This document shows positions 15,183 through 23,836 of a stretch of 64,000 nucleotides of DNA, in pieces. A program made the position numbers and the translations under genes. The notes beneath the pieces are model-generated. The model worked only from the letters and a program-made list of their open reading frames with translations, was not told the origin of the DNA and ran no database searches. This stretch comes from Mucilaginibacter straminoryzae (lineage in GTDB: Bacteria; Bacteroidota; Bacteroidia; Sphingobacteriales; Sphingobacteriaceae), in the NCBI RefSeq assembly GCF_022953055.1, contig NZ_JALJEJ010000004.1:248001-312000 (forward strand). Direction: 5' to 3'. How positions within the stretch are numbered: the first letter of the stretch is position 1; every line of letters begins with the position of its first letter.

Positions 15183-17459
15183 ATGAAGATCGCCTACATA
15201 TCAACCTATCCGCCACGGGAGTGTGGCATTGCCACTTTCAATCAAAACCTGATGAAGGCAGTTGCTGCTAACTTTCCAGAGCGTAAAACATTATTACAAA
15301 ACGGCTTTGTGGTAGCCCTTAATGATTCTGAAAATCTGCAGGAATATGAGTATCCTGAAGAAGTAAAGTATATCATTCGTCAAAACCACCAGAAAGATTA
15401 CATACGTGCCGCTAATTACATCAATACCAGTGAAGCAGATGCCTGTATACTGGAGCACGAATTTGGGATCTACGGTGGAGAAAGCGGCATTTATGTGCTG
15501 CCACTAATTAACCGCCTCGAAAAACCGTTGATCTCTATCCTTCACACGGTACTGAAAGAGCCAAGTTATGTACAGCGAATCATCATTCGTGAAATAGCGG
15601 AACAGTCGGCCAAAATTGTGGTGATGAGCAAGCGCGCCGTAGAATTCCTGACCACCATTTACGATATTCCACTGGAGAAGATCCAGATCATCGAGCATGG
15701 TGTTCCCGACCTGGAAGAACCAGAAGACAACCCGGTTAAAAACCTCAGCGCTTTTAAAAACAGGAAAGTACTGTTAACCTTCGGGTTGATCAGCCGTAAT
15801 AAAGGCCTGGAAACCGTAGTAAGGGCGCTTCCAAAGATTGTTGAAAAGCATCCGGACGTGATGTATGTTATCCTGGGGAATACCCACCCTGGCGTGGTTA
15901 AACACTCTGGTGAAGAATACCGTGATAGCTTAAAATCGCTGGCACAGCAACTAAAGGTGTCAGACCATCTCGCTTTCATCAACAAATTTGTAAGTGAAGA
16001 AGAGCTGATGGGTTATTTAACTGCAGCCACTTTGTATGTAACCCCCTACCTTAACGAGGCGCAAATTACCAGCGGTACGTTATCTTACGCAGTAGGTGCA
16101 GGTGCTGCCGTAGTATCTACGCCGTACTGGCATGCCATGGAGTTACTTGACGAAGGCCGCGGTCGCCTTTTCGATTTTAAGGATCATGACGCCTTGGCCC
16201 AGGTAGTAAATGATCTGTTGAGCAATCAGGACGAACTTCGACACATCAAACAAAACGCCTACAATTATGGCTTGCATTTACGCTGGCCAAAAATCGGGGC
16301 AGAATACCTTACCATTGCCCATCATGCCGTGCAGGAGCACGATTTCAGCGATAAGATACTAAAGAACAGTATTGTCGATCCCGAAATTATGCCCAAGTTC
16401 AGTCTGGCACACGTAGTAAGGCTGACGGATGATACCGGTATTGTACAGCATGCTAAGTATGGTATTCCGAACCTGAAAGAGGGTTATTGCCTGGACGATA
16501 ATGCCCGTGCGCTGATTATGGCATTGATGGCCTACCAGCGAAATAAAAGCGAGGAAGCAATTGAATTGCTGCCCATCTACCTCAGCTATATCCATTATAT
16601 GCAATGCGATGATGGCAACTTCCGGAATTTCCTGAGCTTTAGTCGCCAGTACCTCGATGAAGTAGGTTCTGAAGACTCGTTCGGCCGTACTATTTGGTCG
16701 TTAGGTTACCTGATCGGTGCTGCACCTAATAACTCTTATCGTGAATTTGCACTGGAGCTTTTCCACCGGTCGTATCCGCATTTTAAAGCGTTAAAACATA
16801 TCAGGGGGATGGCAAATACCGTAATTGGTATCAGCCTATACCTGAAAGCTTACCCTGCCGATGAAGGCATGATGGCCGAACTGATTCGATTGACCCAACC
16901 TATGATCGATGCTTACGAAGCGCATCAAACTGAAGATTGGCAGTGGTTTGAAGATGTAATGACCTATGATAACGCCATTATGCCTTTAGCCCTTTTGTCA
17001 TCATGCGAATTAACAGGGAACGAGAAAGTGAAAGAGATCGCCCTGAAAACCATGAACTTTTTGGATAAGCTCACGCTGTCTAACGGATACCTTAGCCCGG
17101 TCGGTAACGACGGTTGGTACTATCGCGGGGGAAGCTTCCCTACCTATGACCAGCAGGCAATTGAAACTATGGCGATGGTTCTGATGCATTTTAAAGCTTA
17201 CGAAATTTTCCGCGAGCCGGAGTATATCGAAAAGTTATTCCTGAGCTACAAATGGTTCCTGGGCGAAAATACATTGCGGGCTCCATTGTATGACCACGAA
17301 ACCAAAGGATGCTGCGATGGTCTGATGCCTAACGGCATTAACCGTAACCAGGGCGCCGAAAGTACGCTGGCGTATCTGATCTCTCACCTGACAGTATTAA
17401 AAGCCTTTGAGCTGGAATACGAATACAAAAAGTACAAACAAAAAATACAGGTGTGCTAA
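15183..17459 (+). CDS. GT4 glycosyltransferase fused to an alpha/alpha-barrel-like domain
   Basis: A 758-residue cytoplasmic protein. Residues 1 to about 375 are a GT-B glycosyltransferase of family 4: KIAYISTYPPRECGIATFN, VLLTFGLISRNKGLETVV, and a donor site around NEAQITSGTLSYAVGAGAA. Residues about 385-758 form a helical domain with six-hairpin-like segments (LKEGYCLDDNARALIMALMAY, DSFGRTIWSLGYLIGA, FPTYDQQAIETMAMV) like those of alpha/alpha-barrel glycosidases. I start at ATG 15183; a TTG 36 bp upstream is in frame. Followed by another GT4 gene. A synthetic-plus-trimming role on one glycan is possible, but the sugar is unknown. Confidence 0.8.
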   Translation: MKIAYISTYPPRECGIATFNQNLMKAVAANFPERKTLLQNGFVVALNDSENLQEYEYPEEVKYIIRQNHQKDYIRAANYINTSEADACILEHEFGIYGGESGIYVLPLINRLEKPLISILHTVLKEPSYVQRIIIREIAEQSAKIVVMSKRAVEFLTTIYDIPLEKIQIIEHGVPDLEEPEDNPVKNLSAFKNRKVLLTFGLISRNKGLETVVRALPKIVEKHPDVMYVILGNTHPGVVKHSGEEYRDSLKSLAQQLKVSDHLAFINKFVSEEELMGYLTAATLYVTPYLNEAQITSGTLSYAVGAGAAVVSTPYWHAMELLDEGRGRLFDFKDHDALAQVVNDLLSNQDELRHIKQNAYNYGLHLRWPKIGAEYLTIAHHAVQEHDFSDKILKNSIVDPEIMPKFSLAHVVRLTDDTGIVQHAKYGIPNLKEGYCLDDNARALIMALMAYQRNKSEEAIELLPIYLSYIHYMQCDDGNFRNFLSFSRQYLDEVGSEDSFGRTIWSLGYLIGAAPNNSYREFALELFHRSYPHFKALKHIRGMANTVIGISLYLKAYPADEGMMAELIRLTQPMIDAYEAHQTEDWQWFEDVMTYDNAIMPLALLSSCELTGNEKVKEIALKTMNFLDKLTLSNGYLSPVGNDGWYYRGGSFPTYDQQAIETMAMVLMHFKAYEIFREPEYIEKLFLSYKWFLGENTLRAPLYDHETKGCCDGLMPNGINRNQGAESTLAYLISHLTVLKAFELEYEYKKYKQKIQVC

Positions 17460-17552
17460 TGCACCTTATTGAATGAGCGGACGGCTGTTTAATAGTAGTC
17501 GTTCGCTCATCCAGTAGCTATACCTATCATTTACCTGGTCTCTTATTTAAAG

Positions 17553-18566
17553 ATGAAAGTTGCCGTTTTATCTCCTGTTGCATGGCGCACTCCTCCGCGG
17601 CATTATGGTCCCTGGGAACAGGTAGCCTCGAACATTGCTGAAGGTATGGTTGGAAAAGGCGTAGATGTAACGCTGTTTGCGACAGGTGATTCTTTAACAA
17701 AGGGTAAGCTTGATGCTATTTGCGAAAAGGGTTATGAGGAAGATAAAACGCAGGATGCCAAGGTACTGGAGTGTTTGCATATCAGTAATCTGATGGAAAA
17801 GGCAGATGATTTCGACCTGATCCACAACAACTTTGATTTTCTTCCCCTCACCTATTCGGGCCTCATAAAAACACCGGTGATTACTACTATCCACGGCTTT
17901 TCGTCACCTAAAATTATTCCGGTTTACAAAAAGTATAACCAACGTGGCTATTATGTTTCCATCAGTAATGCAGACCGTAGCCCGGAATTAAATTATTTAG
18001 CCACGGTTTACAACGGGTTGAACAAAGACGAATTTACCTTTAATGACCGACCTGAAGATTACCTGCTTTACTTTGGCAGGATACACCATGACAAAGGCGC
18101 AGCAGAGGCGATACAAATTGCCAGAAAAGCAAATAAACGCCTGGTAATGGCTGGCATTATACAAGATGAAGGCTATTATAAAAGCAACGTAGAACCTTTT
18201 ATTGACAATGAGCAAATTGTTTATGTTGGGCACGCCGGACCAGAGAAACGCAACCAGTTACTAAGCAATGCCTCAGCACTGTTACATCCAATCAATTTTA
18301 ACGAACCTTTTGGTATGAGTGTAGCCGAAGCAATGCTCTGCGGAACACCAGTTATTGCTTTTAACCGTGGTTCTATGCCAGAGTTGGTCCGTAATGAACA
18401 AACCGGCTTTTTAGTAAGTAATATTGAGGAAGCCGTTAACGCTGTTGCACAATTGAAACATATTAACCGGGCAAACTGCCGCGATTGGGCTGCGGCTAAT
18501 TTTTCCAGCGAGAAAATGGTAGACGACTACTATGGGCTCTATCAGCAGATTCTACAACAAGGATAA
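17553..18566 (+). CDS. GT4-family glycosyltransferase
   Basis: A 337-residue GT-B glycosyltransferase. It starts KVAVLSPVAWRTPPRHYGPWE, a common beginning for this GT4 subgroup, has YLLYFGRIHHDKGAAEAI at the domain linker and the nucleotide-sugar E-x7-E motif in NEPFGMSVAEAMLCGTPVIAF. There is no signal peptide, so it works in the cytoplasm. It lies 93 bp after the GT4-fusion gene on the same strand, and the GH130 gene is 5 kb away; the three may act on one mannose-containing glycan (inference). Confidence 0.85.
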   Translation: MKVAVLSPVAWRTPPRHYGPWEQVASNIAEGMVGKGVDVTLFATGDSLTKGKLDAICEKGYEEDKTQDAKVLECLHISNLMEKADDFDLIHNNFDFLPLTYSGLIKTPVITTIHGFSSPKIIPVYKKYNQRGYYVSISNADRSPELNYLATVYNGLNKDEFTFNDRPEDYLLYFGRIHHDKGAAEAIQIARKANKRLVMAGIIQDEGYYKSNVEPFIDNEQIVYVGHAGPEKRNQLLSNASALLHPINFNEPFGMSVAEAMLCGTPVIAFNRGSMPELVRNEQTGFLVSNIEEAVNAVAQLKHINRANCRDWAAANFSSEKMVDDYYGLYQQILQQG

Positions 18567-18641
18567 TTCTGATCATCCAACACTTAGATAACGCGTTAAC
18601 ACAGGTATCTTAGAGCTGGGGCTTACATCAAACCTCTTTAG

Positions 18642-18649
18642 TACTTTTG
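18642..18649 (+). promoter_or_regulatory. Putative -7 box of the helicase gene (TACTTTTG)
   Basis: TAnnTTTG match ending 5 bp before ATG 18655. Confidence 0.5.
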
Positions 18650-18654
18650 TACTG

Positions 18655-20556
18655 ATGGATTATTTTAAAAACCTGCTGGAACTGCTGAAGATAGAACGGA
18701 ATGAAGACAGGCAGGGTTATCTTAAATTTACTGAGACTACTTCTGTAACAGACAGGCGCGCAGCTGGTACGGCCTGGTACCCGGTGGCGATACGGGGTAC
18801 TGAACCCAGTCGCGGAGATTACCTGACTATTGAACTGGAACGGACCACGCATCAGGATATTTCCCATCAATTCAGGTTTGGTGCTTCGGCTGCATTATTC
18901 TCTAATCATAATGCAAAGACAGACCGAGTAGAAGGTATTGTCACCTACCAGGGAGGAAACCGATTAAAGTTAAATTTACGGATTGAAGAACTGCCCGACT
19001 GGGCCGACGATGGTAAACTTGGGATAGACTTGCTTTTTGACGAGAACAGTTATCGCGAGATGGAGCAAGCACTTAAACAAGCGACAGAAAAAAGCGAAAA
19101 CGCTAAAGAAAACAGACTCATTCAAATACTTACCGGTTCAAAAAAGCCGGCATTTAACGGTGAAAATTCTTTAGTAACTTTTAGCGGACTGAACCATTCA
19201 CAACAAACGGCGGCGCAGAATATCCTTACCGCACAAGACCTTGCCATTGTACACGGCCCGCCGGGAACCGGTAAAACAACTACACTTGTGCAGGCTATTA
19301 AAGCGCTGGTCGAGCAGCAACATGAACGGGTATTGGTAGTCGCCCCAAGCAATACTGCTGTAGACCTGCTGAGTGAAAAATTAGCTGGCGAAGGTTTAAA
19401 TGTACTGCGGATAGGTAACCCGGCAAGGGTATCCGAACGATTAATGGCTTTAACGCTGGATAACAAAATCTCGGCACACAATTACAACAAGGAAATAAAG
19501 CAACTGAAGAAGCAGGCGGCGGAATACAAAAACATGGCGCATAAGTACAAGCGCAATTTTGGCCGTGCAGAACGCGAACAACGCAAAGCTTTATTTGACG
19601 AAGCGCACAAAATTATGCGCGAGGTAGACAAGACCGAGCAATTTATCATAGACGACCTGGTAGCTAAAGCGCAAGTGATTACCGCTACACTGGTAGGCGC
19701 TGCACATTACACCATCAAAAATCAGCAGTTTAAAACCGTAGTAATAGACGAAGCAGGACAAGCTTTAGAACCGGCCTGCTGGATACCGATCCTTAAGGCA
19801 GATAAAGTGGTTTTGGCTGGAGATCATCTGCAACTTCCGCCAACGATAAAGTCTGCCGATGCGGCCAAAAAAGGCTTAGCAGTTACCCTGTTGGAAAAGC
19901 TTGTCGCTGCACATCCCGAAGCGGTAGTATTACTGGAAGAACAGTATCGGATGAACGAAGTGATCATGGGCTTTTCGTCTCAGGAGTTTTATCATAACCG
20001 CTTGAAGGCGCACAAAGACGTTGCTAACCGTTTGCTATTTGACAAAGATGTCCCTTTAACTTTTATCGACACTGCCGGCGCGGGCTACGATGAAAAATTG
20101 GAAGGGACCAGTTCTACTAATCCTGAAGAGGCGGCTTTCCTGATCCGCCATCTGGAACAGTTGGTTGAAAAATTAGAAAGCAGTTATAAAAATACCTTCC
20201 CTACCATCGCCGTGATCTCTCCTTACAAGGAGCAGATCAGGATTTTGAATGAACTGGCGGAAGCCTCCCCTATCCTGCAAGCGCATAAGCATCATATCGC
20301 GATCAACACGATCGATAGTTTCCAGGGACAGGAACGGGATGTGGTCTACATCAGCATGACCAGGAGCAATGCTAATGGAGAAATAGGCTTTCTGGCTGAT
20401 ACCCGCCGCATGAATGTAGCTATGACACGCGCACGAAAAAAACTGGTAGTCATCGGCGATAGCGCCACTATTGCTCAGTTACCTTTTTACGCAGACTTTA
20501 TTAGCTACGCAGAAAAGCACAGCGGTTATCAAAGTGTTTGGGACTATGCTTTGTAA
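18655..20556 (+). CDS. SF1 DNA/RNA helicase, IGHMBP2/SMUBP-2-like
   Basis: A 633-residue superfamily 1 helicase of the Upf1-like group. It has an N-terminal beta-barrel region (residues 1-130), Walker A GPPGTGKTT near 201, motif Ia VVAPSNTAVDLL, motif II VVIDEAGQALEPA near 365, motif III LAGDHLQLPPT, and late motifs AVISPYKEQIRIL, TIDSFQGQERDVVYISMTRSN and RRMNVAMTRARKKLVVIGD. Such bacterial proteins are 5'-3' helicases of unknown cellular role. It stands alone and converges on fabF. It is not a restriction or defence helicase by context. Confidence 0.88.
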   Translation: MDYFKNLLELLKIERNEDRQGYLKFTETTSVTDRRAAGTAWYPVAIRGTEPSRGDYLTIELERTTHQDISHQFRFGASAALFSNHNAKTDRVEGIVTYQGGNRLKLNLRIEELPDWADDGKLGIDLLFDENSYREMEQALKQATEKSENAKENRLIQILTGSKKPAFNGENSLVTFSGLNHSQQTAAQNILTAQDLAIVHGPPGTGKTTTLVQAIKALVEQQHERVLVVAPSNTAVDLLSEKLAGEGLNVLRIGNPARVSERLMALTLDNKISAHNYNKEIKQLKKQAAEYKNMAHKYKRNFGRAEREQRKALFDEAHKIMREVDKTEQFIIDDLVAKAQVITATLVGAAHYTIKNQQFKTVVIDEAGQALEPACWIPILKADKVVLAGDHLQLPPTIKSADAAKKGLAVTLLEKLVAAHPEAVVLLEEQYRMNEVIMGFSSQEFYHNRLKAHKDVANRLLFDKDVPLTFIDTAGAGYDEKLEGTSSTNPEEAAFLIRHLEQLVEKLESSYKNTFPTIAVISPYKEQIRILNELAEASPILQAHKHHIAINTIDSFQGQERDVVYISMTRSNANGEIGFLADTRRMNVAMTRARKKLVVIGDSATIAQLPFYADFISYAEKHSGYQSVWDYAL

Positions 20557-20574
20557 TAGGAGGAGCGAGTATTC

Positions 20575-20651
20575 AGGTTCGAGGAGCGAGTGACGAGGAG
20601 CCTTTTGCCATTAAACAATTACTCGCACCTGAGCACTCGCTCCCCGAACCT
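20575..20651. repeat. Long inverted repeat between helicase gene and fabF
   Basis: An 18-bp arm (20575-20592) pairs with 20634-20651 with one mismatch; the loop is 41 bases. A second GGAGGAGCGAGT phrase precedes it at about 20559. It sits between convergent genes and could stop transcription both ways, or be a repeat remnant like those at 10640. Confidence 0.6.
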
Positions 20652-20655
20652 ACCG

Positions 20656-21900
20656 TTAAACCTTTCCGAAAACAGCAATACCATTATGACCGCCGAAGCC
20701 GAAAGTATTACTCATGGCTACTTTCACATCATGGTCTTTAGCTTCGCCGATCACGATATTCAGATGCTCAGGAATCTCCGGGTCGAGCGTGGTGGTGTTG
20801 ATGGTCGGTGGAATAATTTTATTTTCGATAGCTTTCAAGCACAATATTGCTTCAATAGCGCCGGCAGCACCCAGCAAATGTCCCGTCATGGATTTACTTG
20901 CCCCAAGCCATAAATTATTCTTCTGATGGTTTGTTAAAGTAGCTACCGCCTTCGCTTCAGACAAGTCGCCCACGGGTGTAGAGGTAGCATGCATATTCAG
21001 GTAATCCAGTTGTTCTATAGTTACCTGTGCCTCTGCTAAAGCCAGTTGCATGGCTTTTACGGCACCAATGCCTTCGGGGTGGGTAGCCGTCATGTGGTAG
21101 GCGTCGGCTGTCATGGCAGCGCCCAACACTTCGCCATAAATCTTAGCGCCACGTTTTACCGCATGCTCGTATTCTTCAAGTATCAACGCGCCTGCCCCTT
21201 CGCCCATCACAAAACCATCGCGGTCAACGTCGAAAGGCCTTGAAGCCGTTTGCGGATCGTCATTGCGGTGCGACATGGCCTTCATCACACTAAACCCACC
21301 GAAAGAGGCCGGTGTGATAGGCGCTTCTGATCCGCCTGCAATCATGATTTTTGCTTTGCCTAGGCGGATGTAATTGAAAGCATCCATGATAGCCGTGTTA
21401 CCGGTTGCACACGCAGAAACAGGCGCGTAGTTAATTCCGCGGAAGCCATTGCGGAGCGAGATCATACCCGATGCCATGTTGATCAGGTATTTAGGCACGA
21501 AGAATGGGTTGAAGCGCGGGTGCCCATCCCCTTTAATATATTCCGTTTCCTGCTCTTCAAATGTTGTTGTTCCCCCTTGCGCAGATCCCCAAATCACGCC
21601 AACATCAAACGGATCCATTTTATCAAACTCAAAGCCCGAATCTTTGATAGCTTCGTCTGTAGCGATCAAGGCATATTGAGTATAAGGGTCGGTACGTTTA
21701 AGAAGGGCTTTATCCAGGTGGTCGGCTGCATTGTAGCCCTTCAGTTCACAAGCAACCTGCGAACGAAACAGCGACGCATCGAAATGGGTGATTTGTCCCG
21801 CCCCGCTTTTACCAGCAACAGCATTTGCCCAGAAATCATTTACATTATTCCCGATAGGTGTTAATGCGCCCAGCCCGGTTACAACAACTCTTTTAAGCAT
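20656..21900 (-). CDS. fabF: Beta-ketoacyl-ACP synthase II (FabF)
   Basis: A 414-residue condensing enzyme that extends acyl-ACP with malonyl-ACP in fatty acid synthesis. The catalytic cysteine is C164 in VSACATGNT; the two histidines are in NMHATSTPVGD and SMTGHLLGAAG, and the end NTFGFGGHNG is typical. I start at ATG 21900 (LKRVVVTGLG), not 21 bp upstream, because the promoter box at 21919-21926 lies just ahead and this is the family start. No acpP or fabG is adjacent, so it may be a second FabF copy of the genome, possibly for a special lipid or aryl polyene. Confidence 0.9.
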   Translation of the reverse strand: MLKRVVVTGLGALTPIGNNVNDFWANAVAGKSGAGQITHFDASLFRSQVACELKGYNAADHLDKALLKRTDPYTQYALIATDEAIKDSGFEFDKMDPFDVGVIWGSAQGGTTTFEEQETEYIKGDGHPRFNPFFVPKYLINMASGMISLRNGFRGINYAPVSACATGNTAIMDAFNYIRLGKAKIMIAGGSEAPITPASFGGFSVMKAMSHRNDDPQTASRPFDVDRDGFVMGEGAGALILEEYEHAVKRGAKIYGEVLGAAMTADAYHMTATHPEGIGAVKAMQLALAEAQVTIEQLDYLNMHATSTPVGDLSEAKAVATLTNHQKNNLWLGASKSMTGHLLGAAGAIEAILCLKAIENKIIPPTINTTTLDPEIPEHLNIVIGEAKDHDVKVAMSNTFGFGGHNGIAVFGKV

Positions 21901-21918
21901 AGAAATATAAAAATTGGG

Positions 21919-21926
21919 CAAAGGTA
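21919..21926 (-). promoter_or_regulatory. Putative -7 box of fabF (TACCTTTG)
   Basis: TAnnTTTG on the minus strand, 19 bp before ATG 21900; supports the shorter start. Confidence 0.55.
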
Positions 21927-21979
21927 AATTAAACTATCAGAAAAGCTGTCAGAAAGCGGTGGTATTTTATGGGGTTACG

Positions 21980-22015
21980 AAGCCCCTCTCAATCCTCCCC
22001 GGCTGGGGAGGACTT
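21980..22015 (-). repeat. Third copy of the intergenic repeat, inverted
   Basis: Its reverse complement, beginning AAGTCCTCCCC and ending GAGAGGGGCTT, aligns with the 41-bp repeats at 10509 and 10584. It holds a CCTCCCC/GGGGAGG hairpin. The rest of the 274-bp gap (21901-22174) holds no gene I can support. Confidence 0.75.
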
Positions 22016-22174
22016 AATTCCCTCTCCTTTTGGAAAGGGTGAGGTTCTGCGCTGAATAAGACATTTAAGACGCTTCCTGCTTGTCAATTAAATTACTGAT
22101 ATAAAAGAGTATGTGTGGTGTAAAGACGGCCAGGAGCGAAATAATCAGGCACTGAGTATGCCTGTTCCAAATTG

Positions 22175-22786
22175 CTACCGCTTAATTATCCTGAAAGTGA
22201 GATTAACACGGGCTTGCATTGGCAAGGTTGACTTAGCAATGCGATGTTCCCAGTTCTGCTGCAGTTCGCCTTTCATTAGAAGCAACGAGCCATTCTCTAG
22301 CTTTACGCTATACTGGCGCTTATGATCTTGTTTATGGCGGATATCAAATTTGCGCACCTGCCCAAAACTGACCGATGCAATTAATGGTTGCTGACCAAGT
22401 TCCCGTTCGTTATCACTATGCCAGGCAACAGAGTCATTTCCGTCACGGTAATAGTTCAGTAACACACTATTAAATTGCGTACCGGCTATTGGTTCTATGC
22501 GTGCTTTAATTTCCAGTAATTCTTCTGTCCAGGGCAATGGATGAAACGAACTGCCAGAATAAGCGTAATTCTTATTTATATCACCAAACCATGCGGTTAG
22601 ACGTGGCGTTACCACTTGCTTATCATACAAAGTGATTACTTTTTGTTCCCACGGAACCGTGCTGATAAATGTTTCCAGATACTGGCTGCTCTCTTTTTCG
22701 TTAAACAACCCTGGCCTATAATCCAACACCTCTTTTGGTAAGCCCGCGCTCTGCCCTTCGTCCGCAAAAAAGCTTAACTGTTGCAT
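22175..22786 (-). CDS. AlkB-family 2-oxoglutarate/Fe(II) dioxygenase
   Basis: A 203-residue AlkB-like enzyme of the ALKBH2/3-like type, which removes alkyl groups from DNA or RNA bases oxidatively. Substrate-contact and iron-site features are visible: the HSD motif in SVAWHSDNERELG (iron ligands H and D), a distal histidine in ENGSLLLMKGELQQNWEHRI, and the 2-oxoglutarate arginines in the C-terminal QARVNLTFRII. PRLTAWFGD and YAYSGSSFHPLPW match the nucleotide-recognition lid. ATG 22786 (QQLSFFADEG) is preferred to an upstream in-frame start. It is divergent from the toxin-antitoxin genes. Confidence 0.88.
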   Translation of the reverse strand: MQQLSFFADEGQSAGLPKEVLDYRPGLFNEKESSQYLETFISTVPWEQKVITLYDKQVVTPRLTAWFGDINKNYAYSGSSFHPLPWTEELLEIKARIEPIAGTQFNSVLLNYYRDGNDSVAWHSDNERELGQQPLIASVSFGQVRKFDIRHKQDHKRQYSVKLENGSLLLMKGELQQNWEHRIAKSTLPMQARVNLTFRIIKR

Positions 22787-22833
22787 AAATATAGAACGTA
22801 CTAAAGATGAATTTGTGCTGAAAGCAAACAATG

Positions 22834-22868
22834 TAGAAAAAATTCTATTTTATTTAGAAAAATTTCTA
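22834..22868. promoter_or_regulatory. Two palindromic operators of the Xre-RES promoter
   Basis: TAGAAAAAATTCTA (22834-22847) and TAGAAAAATTTCTA (22855-22868) are near-identical inverted repeats 21 bp apart centre to centre, two turns of the helix. The second one overlaps the -7 box. This is the arrangement expected for autorepression by a dimeric antitoxin. Confidence 0.65.
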
Positions 22869-22874
22869 TATTTG
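22867..22874 (+). promoter_or_regulatory. Putative -7 box of the toxin-antitoxin operon (TATATTTG)
   Basis: TAnnTTTG match 3 bp before ATG 22878, sharing two bases with the second palindrome. The position argues for ATG 22878 rather than the in-frame ATG at 22815. Confidence 0.6.
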
Positions 22875-22877
22875 AAT

Positions 22878-23375
22878 ATGAAAAAGAAAGAGATAGCGTA
22901 CCAGGTAAAAGAAGAACCACTACCTGTGGTTAATGATTTTGTTGTGCCCTATGGCAACAATCATGATCTGGAACAAACGGCTACGTATCATTCTTTTTTT
23001 GAAAATCCGGTTGCGTTGCTTACCAGTTCTAAAAAGGGCTTGGATGCTAAAGCTGCGCTTGATTTTATCAATCTTTCGGGGTTTAGCCACCAGGAGTTTC
23101 AGGATACTTTTAAAACTACCGTTAAAACCATCCAGAACTACGCAGGTAATGCACAAAAACTTGATCCTTCCCTCAGTGAAAAGATCCTGAAATCATTTGC
23201 CTTATTTGAAAAGGGAATAGAAATTTTTGGCTCTGCTGATGTTTTTCATAAATGGTTAAACACTCCGGCTTATGGCTTGGGCAACCAGGTCCCTTTTGAA
23301 CTGATGGATACTTTTACCGGCATGACGCTGATTGAAGAGGAACTTATCCGTTTAGAATACGGGGATCTGGCCTGA
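22878..23375 (+). CDS. Xre/MbcA/ParS-type antitoxin (DUF2384)
   Basis: A 165-residue antitoxin. The N-terminal part carries a helix-turn-helix-like region (GLDAKAALDFINLSGFSHQEFQDTFKTTVKTIQNY, about residues 55-90); the C-terminal part is the MbcA/ParS toxin-binding domain (IFGSADVFHKWLNTPAYGLGNQVPFELMDT, about 120-150). The WLNTPxxxLGxxxPxxLL pattern is diagnostic. It starts at ATG 22878, directly after the -7 box. Its stop overlaps the toxin start by one base, so the two are translationally coupled. It most likely represses its own promoter through the paired palindromes. Confidence 0.9.
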   Translation: MKKKEIAYQVKEEPLPVVNDFVVPYGNNHDLEQTATYHSFFENPVALLTSSKKGLDAKAALDFINLSGFSHQEFQDTFKTTVKTIQNYAGNAQKLDPSLSEKILKSFALFEKGIEIFGSADVFHKWLNTPAYGLGNQVPFELMDTFTGMTLIEEELIRLEYGDLA

Positions 23376-23824
23376 TGCTGGTTTACAGAATCGCCCTCAC
23401 GAAATATGCGCATTCCCTGGTAGCTTCCGGCCGCGCAGGGCGTTGGAACCCTAATGATACCAATGTAATTTATACCTCAGGTTCCCGCTCTTTAGCCTGC
23501 CTGGAAAACGTCGTCCATCGAAGTCAGTTGGGGCTGACGCAGCTGTTTAACGTTATGACGATAGAGGTCAGCGAAAAGCTAAAAAAGGATGTCGTTCAAT
23601 TAAACGATCTGCCTTTCGATTGGAAAAACTTCCACCAGATGCCTTTTACCCAACATCTGGGGCAAAAGTGGCTAAATGCGGGAAGAACGGCGTTGCTACA
23701 GATACCCTCTTCGATTATACCCGAAGAAGTAAATATTCTGCTTAACCCCGCTCATCCCGACTTTAAACATATCCACCTGGTCAGCTCGGATTCCTTCGTT
23801 TTTGATGCAAGGATCAAATCCTGA
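23375..23824 (+). CDS. RES-domain toxin
   Basis: A 149-residue RES-family toxin. RES toxins of Xre-RES systems degrade NAD+ or ADP-ribosylate a target. The family residues R5 (VYRI), the glycine-arginine strand SGRAGRWNP, the Y-T-S-G-S-R-S-L motif near residue 36, and the glutamate in CLENVVHR are present; the C-terminal HPDFKHIHLV follows. All residues expected for activity appear intact. It is the second gene of the operon, with a one-base overlap with the antitoxin. Confidence 0.9.
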   Translation: MLVYRIALTKYAHSLVASGRAGRWNPNDTNVIYTSGSRSLACLENVVHRSQLGLTQLFNVMTIEVSEKLKKDVVQLNDLPFDWKNFHQMPFTQHLGQKWLNAGRTALLQIPSSIIPEEVNILLNPAHPDFKHIHLVSSDSFVFDARIKS

Positions 23825-23836
23825 GTAACACTTACC

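Noticed and set aside
22113..22325. Plus-strand open frame over the AlkB-like gene
   Set aside because: Shadow of the dioxygenase gene and intergenic repeat; no protein-like composition.
22815..22877. 21-codon N-terminal extension of the antitoxin
   Set aside because: It contains both operator palindromes and the -7 box; the family start fits ATG 22878.
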